From Lycium barbarum (lineage: Eukaryota > Streptophyta > Magnoliopsida > Solanales > Solanaceae): a DNA stretch of 64,000 nt. A model generated the notes under the pieces. That model had not been told where the DNA came from, ran no database searches, and saw only the letters and a list, made by a program, of their open reading frames with translations. Numbering within the stretch: position 1 is the first letter of the stretch; every line of letters starts with the position of its first letter. The position numbers and the translations under genes are program-made. Of this stretch, positions 47,621-59,200 are shown piece after piece. The DNA lies in the NCBI RefSeq assembly GCF_019175385.1, contig NC_083342.1:123132376-123196375 (forward strand). Direction: 5' to 3'.

Positions 47621-48132
47621 GCTTGTTACTCTTAATGTAGATTTTCTCACATGCATAATAAGATAATGTGAGTGCTTTTCTCGTTATGATAAGTAGATTT
47701 CGGAATACTTTCTTGTAAATCGGAAAACCTGTCTATAATTTGCCGAGCAATTTTTTCACCTTTAATATCCAAATCTCGTCTAGTATGTAGTACAATTTGT
47801 AATATTTCACTAAATTGCACTTTTTCCCTCTTGAACACGAGAGAAAATAGCTGTACAGTATTTACTCTCATCTAATAATTTGATACATTTGACAAGTTTG
47901 AATATCCTTATTTCCGTTTTATTTCTCAACAAAGATAAAACATATGTTCTTATTCTCTAATTTTATTATATGAAAGTTGGAATTTATTTTCTCGAACATA
48001 AGTAGATCTGCAGACTATAGACAGGTTTTCCGATTTACAAGAAAGTATTCCGAAATCTACTTATCATAACGAGAAAAGCACACACATTATCTTATTATGC
48101 ATGTGAGAAAATCTACATTAAGAGTAACAAGC
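47621..48132. repeat. Near-perfect 117-bp inverted repeat, 278-bp spacer
   Basis: The left arm 47621-47737 and the reverse complement of the right arm 48016-48132 differ at a single base by eye (GTGAGTGC against GTGTGTGC). The match stops abruptly at both ends of both arms. No target duplication or known terminal motif flanks it. The arms have no convincing coding potential. A transcript would form a long hairpin. Confidence 0.93.
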
Positions 48133-50103
48133 AAATTAATAAAGAATTTTCTCAGATTTAAGTACCTAGCGAATGATGACAACAGCCTCTGCATAATACT
48201 TTGTATTGCTCATGAATGAATAATTACTTGAACTATAAAAATAAAAGAAACAAAAGACAAAACTTTTTCCCATAATTATGGACTACTTGTGAGTTGTGAC
48301 GATGGGGTTTTCCAAAAATGGAAACATATCTAAGGGAATGGAATACAAATATATTACTCTCTTCGTGGCAATTTTTGTGACCTGATTTGGAGTATGGGGA
48401 TTAACCAACTAATTTTCTGTGAATTCGAACATATAATTTTCAAATAAAATTACATACTTCTAAACATCATAAAATAATGTTATAAGTCACAATAGTTAAT
48501 AATTCAATATATTTGAAAAAACATGGTCAAAGAATATATTCTTTTAATTCTCGAAATAGTAACTAAAGTGGAACACAGAGAGTATACAATACCTTCTGTA
48601 ATAATAGTAGGCCTTTTTGATTCTTTACTAAAGAAAGAAGGCCTTAGCTTCCTGAGAACGAGGAGGAAGTTAGATTTAATGAAGGCCACCAGGTATGGTC
48701 CATTACCTAATATTACTAAAGCCTCACGATACCAATTATATACAAACCTAAAAATATATTTATAGAATAGAAATGATTGTGAAGAAAAATGAATTTAGAA
48801 ATGATTGGAAAAGGAAAGAACTAGGGGGGCACATCATCAGCACCACATGCTTAGTGATGCAATATTGTTGACCTCAAAATATTAAACTCTATATAATATA
48901 ATGTTTTTGCGCAAAACTCTTAGAATTATAAAACAGTGTATTCATCAACTGGAATATGGAGCATCTTCAAAGGATAATATTATTAAATACTCCGAGTACG
49001 ATATGTTTTTCAAGATACACAGAACACAGACGACACAGTGCACCTTCTCACCTTATCTAACTACTACTATGACTTAAGATCAATCCACTTAAAATATAAA
49101 TACACTCTGTATGTATGTATATGTAAAATAAATGGGGAGCCAATAAATGCGTACGAAGGAAATCTCACTTTCAACTATGTATGCATTCAATTTCAGGGAA
49201 AGCTAGAATCCATGCTTGGTGGGTCTGAATAATTGAATGTTCAAATCACACAAATACAACTTTTTAAAATGGTAATTAAAAAGATTACAACTATTTTTTT
49301 AAAAATTACACAAATACAACTTATTCAAAATTTGACTTTTTAATTACATAAATACAACTTTTTACATTCCTAAAATATCAATATAGAGGTATTTTTATAT
49401 AAATGTATTTCATAAAATATATATTATATCGATGCACTTATATGCTTAACATAACGTATATAGTAAATCAATGCACTTTGATTAACTTATATTAATATAG
49501 TATATCTATGCACATATATGCATACATATAGTATATTATTTTTAATATATATTATATTAACACTATCTATGTTTGAAGGTTAAATTCAAATGGAAAGTGA
49601 AAAATCCTTCAAAAGACGACTTAAAGGTACGTGTTTATTATATATGGTATATGTATAGTGTTTGTGTCAAGTATAATTAATATTATTGACTTCATCATAT
49701 TATTAATTTTATTATTAATGACAAGTGGGAAAGGAGAATTTGTGGGGACAAATTAAGAAAAAAATATATCCTGTATAAATTTGTTACCATATTTATACTA
49801 AATTGACCATATCTAAAGATTTTTTCCTTTTATCATTTATAGGGCATATTTTGTAGATTCTGTAAATTAAAAAATAGTTGTAGGTTTCGTAAATAGTTGT
49901 ATATTTATTAGTATTTGTGTTTAAGAACTTATTGAATTGCAGTTTTGAGGTTAGCTACAACAAAGCCTTCTGTTTTTTTTTTTTTTATTCATATGGTGGA
50001 TTCCACCTCCTCTCCCTCTCTCTAATATGAGAAGGAGAAAAATTAAAACATCAAAGAGAAAATGATTAATTGGTACTTACAAGAATAAGAAATGAGATCA
50101 GAA

Positions 50104-50134
<31 letters not shown>

Positions 50135-51005
50135 GAAAAAAAAAGAGAGAGATATCTAAAATAAAGAAAAACAGAGTTAAGACTCTCAATATAGGGGCAA
50201 CAGAATGATGAGCTAGCAGGGGAATATTGGTTATGAACAACAAAATGTAGAACTTCATCTTATATGCAGTATAATCTATCAGTTAAAGTTTAAATTTCAG
50301 TAGAAATAAAAACATTATATATATAATCTCTTTTTATTTGATTAGTTTTTTGTCAGTATTGTTACTCGCTATTTGTTTTGATTGAAGGTACATAATTGAT
50401 ATTTGATACAATAATAAAGGGGCACATAAATTGATCTAATTGCAATTCTTGGCTCGAACATAAGCCTACTATTTATTTTTTGGGTGGGGTAAATTAAATT
50501 AACCAGGTATGAAAAGCACATCACCAAATAAGAACCAATTTTAGTAGCAAAGATATTAAGGTTAAAATGTTTTTTCCTAATTGAGAAGGTAAGCACATCT
50601 ATTATACTAGACTTTCACAATATATAATGTATGCTATCTGTCTAGAAAAAGATTGATGAAATGATAGTATTGATGGAATGATAGTCAACCAACAACATGT
50701 TTGGGTCGACTTTAGGGAAAGTAGCAAATGAGACAGAGACATAATGCTACCTCTCACAAAGCTCCCTGTACTATTTTCTTTTTCTCGTTTGGTCAGTATT
50801 TAAATTAAGTTCTTTACTAATAATCAAATTATCTTAATTCTTTCTCCTCTTCTGTTCACATTCACAATGACTTTACGAATTGTAGGAACACAGTTTTAGT
50901 CTTGAATCACGTTACGTTATGTTTTTAATTCTATTTATGCAGAAAAAGGATCCCATGTTTCTTACACTGCAATTACTACCTACTCTTAATGAGTCAACAA
51001 AGAAA
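48133..51005. other. Gene-free segment with poly(C) run
   Basis: AT-rich DNA without a credible gene. A run of about 20 C at roughly 50105-50124 is followed by an A-rich stretch. Words AAATACAACTTTTT and ACACAAATACAACTT recur between 49245 and 49365. Confidence 0.5.
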
Positions 51006-51011
51006 GAAAAC

Positions 51012-51238
51012 GTGTTGAGAAAATATTATATCTCAAAAAGTATAATGGTCATTCTTTAACTTCTCTAATGTCTGCAATTAATTTTGGTCAAAAGTGACTG
51101 TTGACCAACGCATTTGCTAATTCAATTTGATCAAATTAAGTGTCTTAATGGCCAATTGTCTTTAATTCTTTATGGCTTTTTACTACTCTTAAATTTTTGG
51201 ACGTTGTCCTATGATTATTATGTTAGACATAATCTCAC

Positions 51239-51272
<34 letters not shown>

Positions 51273-51560
51273 CCTTCCTGTGCTCATGTTGTATAGAGAA
51301 ATACCAAGAGACATATACAAAAACATATTTTTTCTTATAGATTATAGTGCGCTGGGTTTTCTACTTTGTGAATTTTTTTATTAGAATCTAGCTCCTAGTT
51401 TTGTACTAGAAGAGTTTTTTGAATCCTGGGAGATACACCTATACCTGTTGAAATACCTTAAGGACAGTGTCTTAATTGACATGCCTCAAGCTTTCAAGAA
51501 TGTCTCTACAAGGGTTCGTGATAAAGCATTTTTCGAGAAGGTACGCGATCAAGTACTGTG
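51012..51560 (+). repeat. Segmental duplication, left copy (uninterrupted)
   Basis: Starts at TTGAGAAAATATTATATCTC and runs through GGTCATTCTTTAACTTCTCT, an (AT)n tract at 51246-51272 and TCCTTCCTGTGCTC to CATTTTTCGAGAAGG. The same order occurs at 52755-52980 and then 56974-57260, with a transposon stack between. The part from ATGCCTCAAGCTTTCAAGAA (51480) has a short open frame in each copy, but I recognise no protein. Confidence 0.88.
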
Positions 51561-52750
51561 TTCTTACGGTATCTTAATAGAGTTACATTGAGAGAGCTAT
51601 TTTTAAAATGATTATATTTCACGTGGTCTTGTTGTTCAAAATTCTTTTGAAAATAAAGATTTGAAGAGATACCACATATTGTTTTCTGATGAAATTAATT
51701 AATTTTATTTTCAAAAATAATATTTGAGAGGTACCACAATTATGTTATTGAATAAAGTGGATTTCTCATGTATTAGAGTGTTACAATAGTGAAATAGGGT
51801 CTCTGATTCAGATGAGACAAAACCCATTAGTGGTTATGTGTTTACCCATTGTGAGGTGTAATAATACAAAAATCAGCCAAATAAATCATACTGAAATTTG
51901 AGTTTGTGGTTTGGAGTTAGCTAGTAATGAGGCTAAGATACTTCTAAGTGATTACTCAAATTGAAACAAAATCAACATTGTTTGTGTCGACATATTGTTA
52001 TAAGAGCAGTTGCTGTGAGATGTGATAATTTTTATATATAATTGTCTGAAGTCTGAGGTAAATTTGGCCGATTCACATGATTAAAACAAACATCGAGAGG
52101 AATGAGATTTTTGTCATTTGAGAAGATTAACGGTGATGGTAACCCAACATTTGTGATTGGAGATTCCATGAATTAGGTTCGTATGGGTAATAACAAGTCA
52201 TTAGTTGATCAAAAGTGCACTATTAAGTTGCGTCTCTTCCTATGGTGTGTAAATATATTGTGACGGATTTCTAGAGCACTCATGAATACCAGGACACGCG
52301 TATGGCCTCTTAGCTCAAAACCGCGATGACGACAAAGATGGTGCAAGTATAATGTGATAGAATAAGACCCTAGGCTTACAAAAGAATTTTTAGTTCATAA
52401 AAGTTCTAAACTTCACCAATTGTTCTTTAAGTTTAATCTTGTTTTATCATGGCTTATTCACTTTCGTTGTTTTCATTTTCATAATTGCTGTGAATTGTTT
52501 ACCCGTATCTAACCTTTCCTGTGCTTTTTCTTGAGCCGAAAGTCTTCCGGAAACAGCCTCCCTTTCTAAAGTAGGGGTAAAATCTGCATACACTCTACCC
52601 TCCCCAGACCCCACATTGTGGGATTCACTGGGTATGTTGTTGTTATTGGTTCATTACGAGACACCAGATTCGACGCATTGTACTCATATGTGGAAACCCA
52701 ACAAAACTTCTTATTTTATTATATACTATTCTTTTTGAGATATATGGGGA
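51561..52750. other. Gene-free segment between the duplicate copies
   Basis: AT-rich, no gene recognised. CCCACATTGTGGGATTCACT near 52611 is the kind of sequence often seen in plant repeats. Confidence 0.5.
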
Positions 52751-53255
52751 ATTGTTAAGAAAATATTATATCTCAAAAAGTATAATGGTCATTCTTTAAT
52801 TTCTCTAATGTCTGCAATTGATTTTGGTCAAAAGTGACTGCTGCCCAGCATATTTGCTAATTTAATTTGATCAAATTAAGTGTCTGAATGGCCGATTTTC
52901 TTCATGGCTTTTTACTACTCTTAAATTTTTGGACGTTGTCATATGATTATTATGTTATTACATAATCTCTCTTTCTTCTACAATCAAACCTCTCTATAAT
53001 GACAACGTTTGTCTGAAAATTTCATGGCTGCTATAGTGAGGTGTTGTTATGTATATATACTGACATTTGATTCTTAGACCTCATTTAGTTGTTATAAGTA
53101 AAAGGAAAAACATCACTAATTGCCCGCCCAACCCAAACTAATTACCTGCTCATGTCCCCTCCCAAACTATTTTCGCTTCTGCTCAATCCAGCCTAAACTA
53201 ATTGCTCAACATGCCCCCCTCGCCCAGACCCCTTCATCGATGATATCATCACAGT

Positions 53256-53460
53256 AGAGAAAATACATCATTTCACCCCTAAACTTGGCCGCAAAACTCT
53301 CTTTAGCAACTAAACTTAACTTGTAGTTATATACCCCCCCTAATCTAGTAGGAAGTGAAATAAATAACACCTCTAATGTTGATGTGGCAAAAAAAGAAAA
53401 AGAAAAAGAAAAAGAAATTTAGGCAAGTAAATAACATAAAAAGGCGGCCCGCTTATATAT

Positions 53461-53510
<50 letters not shown>

Positions 53511-54468
53511 CAATAAAACAATAAAATAAAAACCCTTTCTCCCTTATTCTAAACACTCCTCCCTCCCCCCCCCCCCCCCCCCCCCCGGTCCCTCCACCCG
53601 TACTCACCCCTCCTCTCCCTCTCCTTCTTCCCCATCGTTTCAAGCTTACCACATCAATTCAAGTGAGTCTTTTGCTTTGCGTGCTTTGTAACTGAAGATA
53701 TGAAGCTTCAAAGGACGAAATTGTAACAAAAAGTATTTAGATAAGTGGGTATTGTTTAAGTTGGGGAATTTTCAGAAATTGGGTTTGAACAACAACAACA
53801 TACCCAGCAGTGTATTCTTTCTTAGTGGTAATAAAGTGAAGGTGAAGGAATTGCAATGGCATTAAAATCAGTACTCGATTCTTCAGTTATTAGGGCAGAG
53901 TTCTTATTTTTGTTCTTCAATGGCATTAACGTTAACTTCTTCTTTTTTTGATCACGATTGTTGTGTGTGTAAGTATGTAAATACAGAACCCAGATTGCAA
54001 TTGGGAAGATATTCCATCTTCCCAATTGTAAGAGAGGAAGAGCATAGAGGCAACGGGGAAGGGAGCAAGAGAGGGAGCTCGCCGGAGCTAGCAAGAACGA
54101 ATAGACAGAGCTCACCGGAGCTTGAAGCTGTCAAGACCAAGAAGTGGATTAGGAAAAGATTAGAGATTAATTAGTGTATAAAAATATATGTAAGTAAAAG
54201 GAAAAATAATGAATAAATAAAAAGAAACGAAAAAAGAATTAAAAAATTAAAAATTAGATAATTTTTTACATGGCAACGACGTGGCGCTGATGTGGCAATG
54301 ATGTGGCGGGTATGTAATCCACCCCCACATTGTGAGACTGGTATTATAATCTCATGGTGGTATTTATCTCACTTCATACTATATTAGGGGGGAATATAAT
54401 TACAAGTTTAGTTTAGTTGCTAAAGTGAGTTTTGCGGCCAAGTTTAGGGGGAAATAATGTATTTTCTC
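53256..54468. mobile_element. TIR element with TAGAGAAAATACAT ends
   Basis: Left TAGAGAAAATACATCATTTC and the following ACCCCTAAACTTGGCCGCAA are mirrored on the right at about 54385-54468 for roughly 90 bases. Inside are a (TTA)n microsatellite (53461-53509), a poly(C) run (about 53565-53586) and a short open frame (53920-54174) with no recognisable domain. The non-repetitive interior around 53640-54180 could be captured host sequence; I could not identify a source. Confidence 0.65.
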
Positions 54469-54469
54469 T

Positions 54470-54890
54470 ATTTATATATCATGATGGTATCATGAAGGAT
54501 TAAGAGAAGGACTGAAGCAGTCCTTCATGATACCATCTCATTATATTTATATTCCACAACGCTACCATGGCCCTGAGGAGTGTCTCATTAAAGGACTGAA
54601 GCAGTCCTCCATGATACCATCACAGTATATGTATATAAGACGATGGTATCATAGAGATTTTTTTCGAGAAAAATATGTCATTTTTAATAAATGAACATGA
54701 TCATTCATAATGCCATCTCAGTATATTTATCATGGAGGACTAAGAGAAGGACTAAAACATCTTCCATGATACCATTCAGTATATTTATATATCATGATGG
54801 TATCATGGAGGACTAAGAGAAGTACTGAAGCATCTTCCATGATACCATCTCAATATATTTATATACCATGATGGTATCATGGAGGACTAA
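54470..54890. repeat. Hairpin repeat units (GGTATCAT type)
   Basis: Repeated units of the type CATGATGGTATCATGGAGGA followed by CTAAGAGAAGTACTGAAGCA, a CTTCCATGATACCATCTC word and an A/T spacer with GTATATTTATAT. Inverted words within each unit allow hairpins. Related to the satellite at 19044-21330. Confidence 0.85.
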
Positions 54891-56111
54891 GGGCCTGTTT
54901 GGAAAGCCACCTGGTAATTGGAATTGGTGTAATTACTAGGGTAGTAATTACACAGCCTAGTAATTACACAGTAGTGTAATTACAACGACCTGTTTGTTTA
55001 TCATAACGTAATTACAGTGTAATTACAAGCATGTTGTTTGGTTGCACAAGTGTAATTACACAGTTAGTTTAATTTAAAAATAAAATTTAATTATAAAAAT
55101 TTTAAAATTAATTTAAAAAATATTGCCTTTATAAATGATATTAAATTATTTATTTAATAACACATTGTTTCTTGAAAATATATTAATTAATAATTATATA
55201 TTTGTAACTAATATTGTAACAAAAATAATTGATATATATTTTTCAAATTAATATTTAATTTTAATTAATTATAAAACTTAAAAGAAGACTTTTTTGTGAG
55301 AACGTCATGGATCGGATGTTTGACAAAAAAATAATATTAATAAATATAATGCCATAACATTATTCAAATGTTTGACACAAAATATCCATCAAGTGTAAGT
55401 GAAAAATAAACAACATGCAATGTGAAGGCAAATAACTTAAAATTGGAAATCTAACCTAAATTCAAAATCCAAAAGAAAAAGTTAACATAATACTCTTATG
55501 TCAAATTTCAATATTGCATAAGTAAGTTCCAACGTAACTTAAGTAAATAATTCAAAAGAAAGGAAAAATATAAGTCTATAACCCCATTCATAATGAAATT
55601 CTACTTTAATAACGTCACTCGTTAAATGTCAAGTTTGTTAATGACTCATTCTTTCCAATATTAAGAGGTGTAGTTTCAAATATTAGAATAATAACACAGT
55701 TATGCTAAATGAATAAAATAAAAATAAAAACATGAGCAATTACATTGAACCCCAAGAAGTAAAGGTTGGGAATGAAAAGAAAGAAAATGAAAAATAAATA
55801 ATATAAAAATAAGAATACATTTTAAAAAATAAAAAAAAGTAAAAAGTAAAAATAAAAAAGAAATAAAAATAATAGAAATAAAAAAAAATAAAAAAAATTA
55901 AAGAAAAAAATAAACAAACTAAAAAGTAACCCTGTAATTACACTCAATTCTGAGCCCCCCCCCCTCCCCCTTGAGAATTGGAGAGTGTAATTATACCCTG
56001 TCAATTACACCCAATTCCCACCTAACTGTGTAATTACTTGGTCAAACAAACAGACCAAACTGTGTAATTACACCCAATTCCAATTACCTGGGTGGCTTTC
56101 CAAACAGGCCC
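54891..56111. mobile_element. Harbinger/Tourist-like element, 1.22 kb
   Basis: Ends GGGCCTGTTTGGAAAGCCAC and, reverse-complemented, GGGCCTGTTTGGAAAGCCAC, with TAA at 54888-54890 and 56112-56114. TGTAATTAC and GTAATTACA words fill the subterminal parts. Joining the flanks restores GAGGACTAAGAGAAGTACTG, which occurs intact in the neighbouring satellite unit. The interior is very AT-rich and non-coding. A second poly(C)-like run lies near 55955-55970. Confidence 0.9.
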
Positions 56112-57260
56112 TAAGAGAAGTACTGAAGCATCTTCCATAATACCATCTCGGTATATTTGTGTACTATGTTGGTATCATAATTGTGGGGCATCTAGGGTAA
56201 ATACTATTGATTTCTTTTCGGGTTACAAAAGTAATGGGGGTATGGGCAAGTAATTATTTTTGTTTGAGGGGGCGGGCGTGATCTTTCCGCTAAATAAAAA
56301 TATGCAAATAATTATTTTTCTGTACTTTTTGTGTTATAAACGAAAATAATATACTTGTTAATTTACAATCTCAATTGGTTTTCGTATCTCATTAATTAAA
56401 AATTGAAAAGACTAATAAATTACTGATAAAATCATTACTAGTTGTACCATACCGATAAAGAATTAAAATCTAAGGAACATATGCTTTAAAATTATTTGAG
56501 AATTTAAATAATTCAAGTTTGACGTAAGAATTCTGCAATTATAGGTTGTTTCGTAAATTTTAGTCTCTTAGTGATAATATAACGCTTGAATGACGAGGAA
56601 TTTTGTCCAAACTTTCAACAAAAAACAATTAAATAGCTTTCCCTTGAAGCTTATATAAGGGTTCAACAAATGACTCTTCTACTATGTCCATGACATTAAT
56701 GATGATTACTATAAATATTTTAATCTTTAATTTTATACATAATATATTTCTTACAAAATATAATAACACAATATTTTAGTATGGCAGTTATAGTCTTATA
56801 GAGAGGTAATTTTACAAAGAGTGTACCACTATAATGAATGTCACTGCTGTTATAGGTAGAATGCTGTTATAGAGAAGTAAAATATAACATGAAAAAGTGA
56901 TTCTGGAGAAAATCATGTCGTTTTAGTGATTTGCTGTTATATCGAATGACAATTATAGAGAGGTTTGACTATATATATATCCTTCCTGTGCTCCTATTGT
57001 ATTGAGAAATACCGAGAGACATATACAAAAACATATTTTTCCTTAAAGATTATAGTGTGTTGGGTTTTTTACTTTGTCAAATCTTTGTTAGATTCTGGAT
57101 CCTAGTTTTGTACTGGAAGAGCTTGTTGAATCCCAGGGGATACGCTCATACCGGGTGAAATATTCTTAAGGACAGTGTCTTAATTGACATGCCTCAAGCT
57201 TTCAAGAATTTCTCTACAAGGGTTCGTGATAAAGCATTTTTCGAGAAGGTTCACGATCAA

Positions 57261-57802
57261 GTATTTTCCATAAGATTTCCAACAAAAAGATTATACAATA
57301 GTCATGCCAACACTATAGAACCAAAACTATGTTGGATTTTTGTATTTGGAAAATTATCTAAAACAGAATCTGGAAAGAAAGAAAAATAAATTCGAGCCCA
57401 CTGAGTTCACACTGTGTTCTTAAGGAATGCTTCCCTCAATGTACCCGTAGTTATGGAATATATCCTCTCAAGATAAAACGAATTAACTCACCAACGTAGC
57501 GGTACCTCAAACCCCGGTGAACGACAAACACAACAGGTGGCAGCAAATCACATAGAATATATTTGAAGTGCAGAAAGAAGGAAGAAGATAATCAGAATTT
57601 TCGTAAGGAAAATCTGAAGGGATGTGGTATATTCTCTTCATTTCTAACGTCTAGATTCGAACATTATTTTATTGGAGGTTCCACTGTTCAATCTGGAGTG
57701 TGTACATTCAAGAATGGGGGGCATTTCCACCTCTATCGGTCTGATACCGATCAATTGGTCTGGGGCCACATCTGATCGGGTCTGGGCCTGAATCTGATAC
57801 CA
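57261..57802. other. Gene-free segment upstream of the TRIM
   Basis: No credible gene. The last bases, TCTGATACCA at 57793-57802, are a minus-strand tRNA-Met primer-site match directly left of the TRIM LTR. Confidence 0.55.
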
Positions 57803-58117
57803 TGTAAATAAATTAATTTTAGAGCTAGCTCAACCCCAAAACTAGCTCATGAGGAAAGGATTGTCTAAGTCCATATAAGGAGATCTAACTTTTTCATCTG
57901 ATGTGAAACTCTTCAACACCCCACTCACGCCCAGAGTTGGGCATCTAGTGCGTAGGGTCGATACACAATAATTGAGATGAGTCATGTTCTGACATCATGT
58001 CAAATTAAGCCTTGAGCGTAACTCACACCCAAAAATTAACGCAAAGGAAGTAGGATTATTCAAGCCTTATAAGAAGTCCAAAATTCTCATCCGTCATGTG
58101 GTATATTCTCTTCAAAT
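57803..58117 (-). mobile_element. TRIM-like miniature LTR element
   Basis: A first LTR-like repeat (57803-57918) runs from TGTAAATAAATT to CTTCAACA. A diverged second one starts at about 57998 (TGTCAAATTAAGCC) and ends near 58117. They share GCTCA / CTCAC, CCAAAA, AAGGA, CAAG, ATAAG(G/A)AG and CTCTTCAA in order. Just left of the second is TCTGACATCA, a degenerate primer site, and right of the first is CCCCACTCACGCCC, a polypurine-tract complement. So the element lies on the minus strand with only about 80 bp of internal sequence. A second primer-site match left of the first repeat suggests a tandem LTR array. Confidence 0.6.
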
Positions 58118-58304
58118 CTAAACTGCAAATCGAAAAACTAAAGTCTAAAGTTCTTGTAGTTCATTTGATGAAAAAAATTATAGTTGTCGATTTTTTATAT
58201 CAGAAAAAGAAAAAAGAAAATAACTACTCGGAAACAAAGCTGATGTAATGACAGGTTATATAAGCAACCGTTTGATCAGATCAACGGTTTCCATTCCCCG
58301 TAAA

Positions 58305-58346
<42 letters not shown>

Positions 58347-58749
58347 AAGTACAAACATACTCCAAAACCAAAAGAATAAACAAACCGTGGTTAAGTTGTT
58401 AAGCGTACTTTTCTTAACCATGGTTAAAAGACAAAACAGAATTGGAAGCTTGCTTATAACATTCTGAGTTTAAGTTGAAAAAGCAAAGCGCTATACATTT
58501 TTCTGGTTTTTCATTGTAATAATAATAATAGTGTTTGCTACTGGCTATTCTCTTTTCTTTATCTCTCTAAATCTTACTTTACATTTTCAAGAAGTACAGT
58601 TGTTTTTCTTGGACCTCAAAAAACCCAACTTAGCTGTGCAAGATTTCTACTTTTTTGGAAAGCTATAAAGACCATGTGGAAAGCCTAATATATTGGTGGT
58701 TTCAAGAAGAAGATTTTCTTGTACTTAGTGAGCTGATCTGAGGTGGGCG

Positions 58750-58782
<33 letters not shown>

Positions 58783-59200
58783 CTAATTGTTTGTGGGTTG
58801 TTGATTAATTTAGGAAATCTTGGAGGGGTTTATATATACTAATGATTGAAATTGAATTAAAAGATTTGAACTTTTTAACTGAAAGAAAGTTCAAGTTGAT
58901 TGCTTTATTGTTTTAAAGTATCTTATTATGGAACCTTATTAAACAATTAGGGGGTTTGACTGATAACTTTATTATTTATATTCTGACTACTGTTATGGGG
59001 TTTATTATAATTTTACTGATTAGGACATTAGTTTATGGAAACATTTTTTGGTTTTCAGTGTTATATGCTTGAGAATTCTAAAGTGTTTGGATTTTTGCTG
59101 GAAAACAATGTTATGGGACCAGGTGTGGGAGTGTTCCTAATAATGCCAGAGTGCCCAAACTTAGTGCAATTCTGAGTAACAGTTATCACAGTTGTTCATC
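58118..59200 (+). promoter_or_regulatory. Upstream region and 5' UTR of the PIF3-like gene
   Basis: The region has a poly(A) run (58309-58343), a CT-rich stretch (about 58545-58570) and a T run (58752-58776). A possible 5' UTR intron runs from a GT at about 58743 (GAG/GTGGGC, weak donor) to an acceptor TTTTCAG at 59058. UTR introns are known in PIF genes, but this one is only a prediction. I found no CACGTG G-box and no clear TATA box at an expected distance. Confidence 0.4.

Larger units (their letters stand above)
53107..56300. mobile_element. Inner TIR element with hairpin-satellite arms
   Basis: The left end has GGAAAAACATCACTAATTGC and CCCGCCCAACCC. The right end, reverse-complemented, has GGAAAGATCACGCCCGCCCC and AATAATTACTTGCCCATAC. 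The GGTATCAT / GAGGACTAAGAGAAG hairpin repeat fills much of 54480-54890 and resumes at 56112-56175. It resembles the element at 17868-21930. Boundaries are approximate. Confidence 0.5.
52979..56973. mobile_element. Outer TIR element of the 53-57 kb stack
   Basis: The left end reads TACAATCAAACCTCTCTATA and the right end, reverse-complemented, TATAGTCAAACCTCTCTATA. Same family as 18502-19043. It encloses the elements below. Both flanks match the uninterrupted duplicate at 51240-51280, which supports the boundaries. Confidence 0.75.
52755..57260 (+). repeat. Segmental duplication, right copy, split by a transposon stack
   Basis: The homology with 51012-51270 ends at about 52978 and resumes at about 56974 with TATATCCTTCCTGTGCTC. 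The left copy supplies the empty site, confirming that 52979-56973 is inserted DNA. Divergence between the copies is visible, so the duplication is not recent. Confidence 0.85.

Noticed and set aside
57189..57389. 66-residue open frame at ATGCCTCAAGC
   Set aside because: Its counterpart in the left duplicate (51480) diverges and closes soon after the shared part, so the frame is not conserved as a gene.
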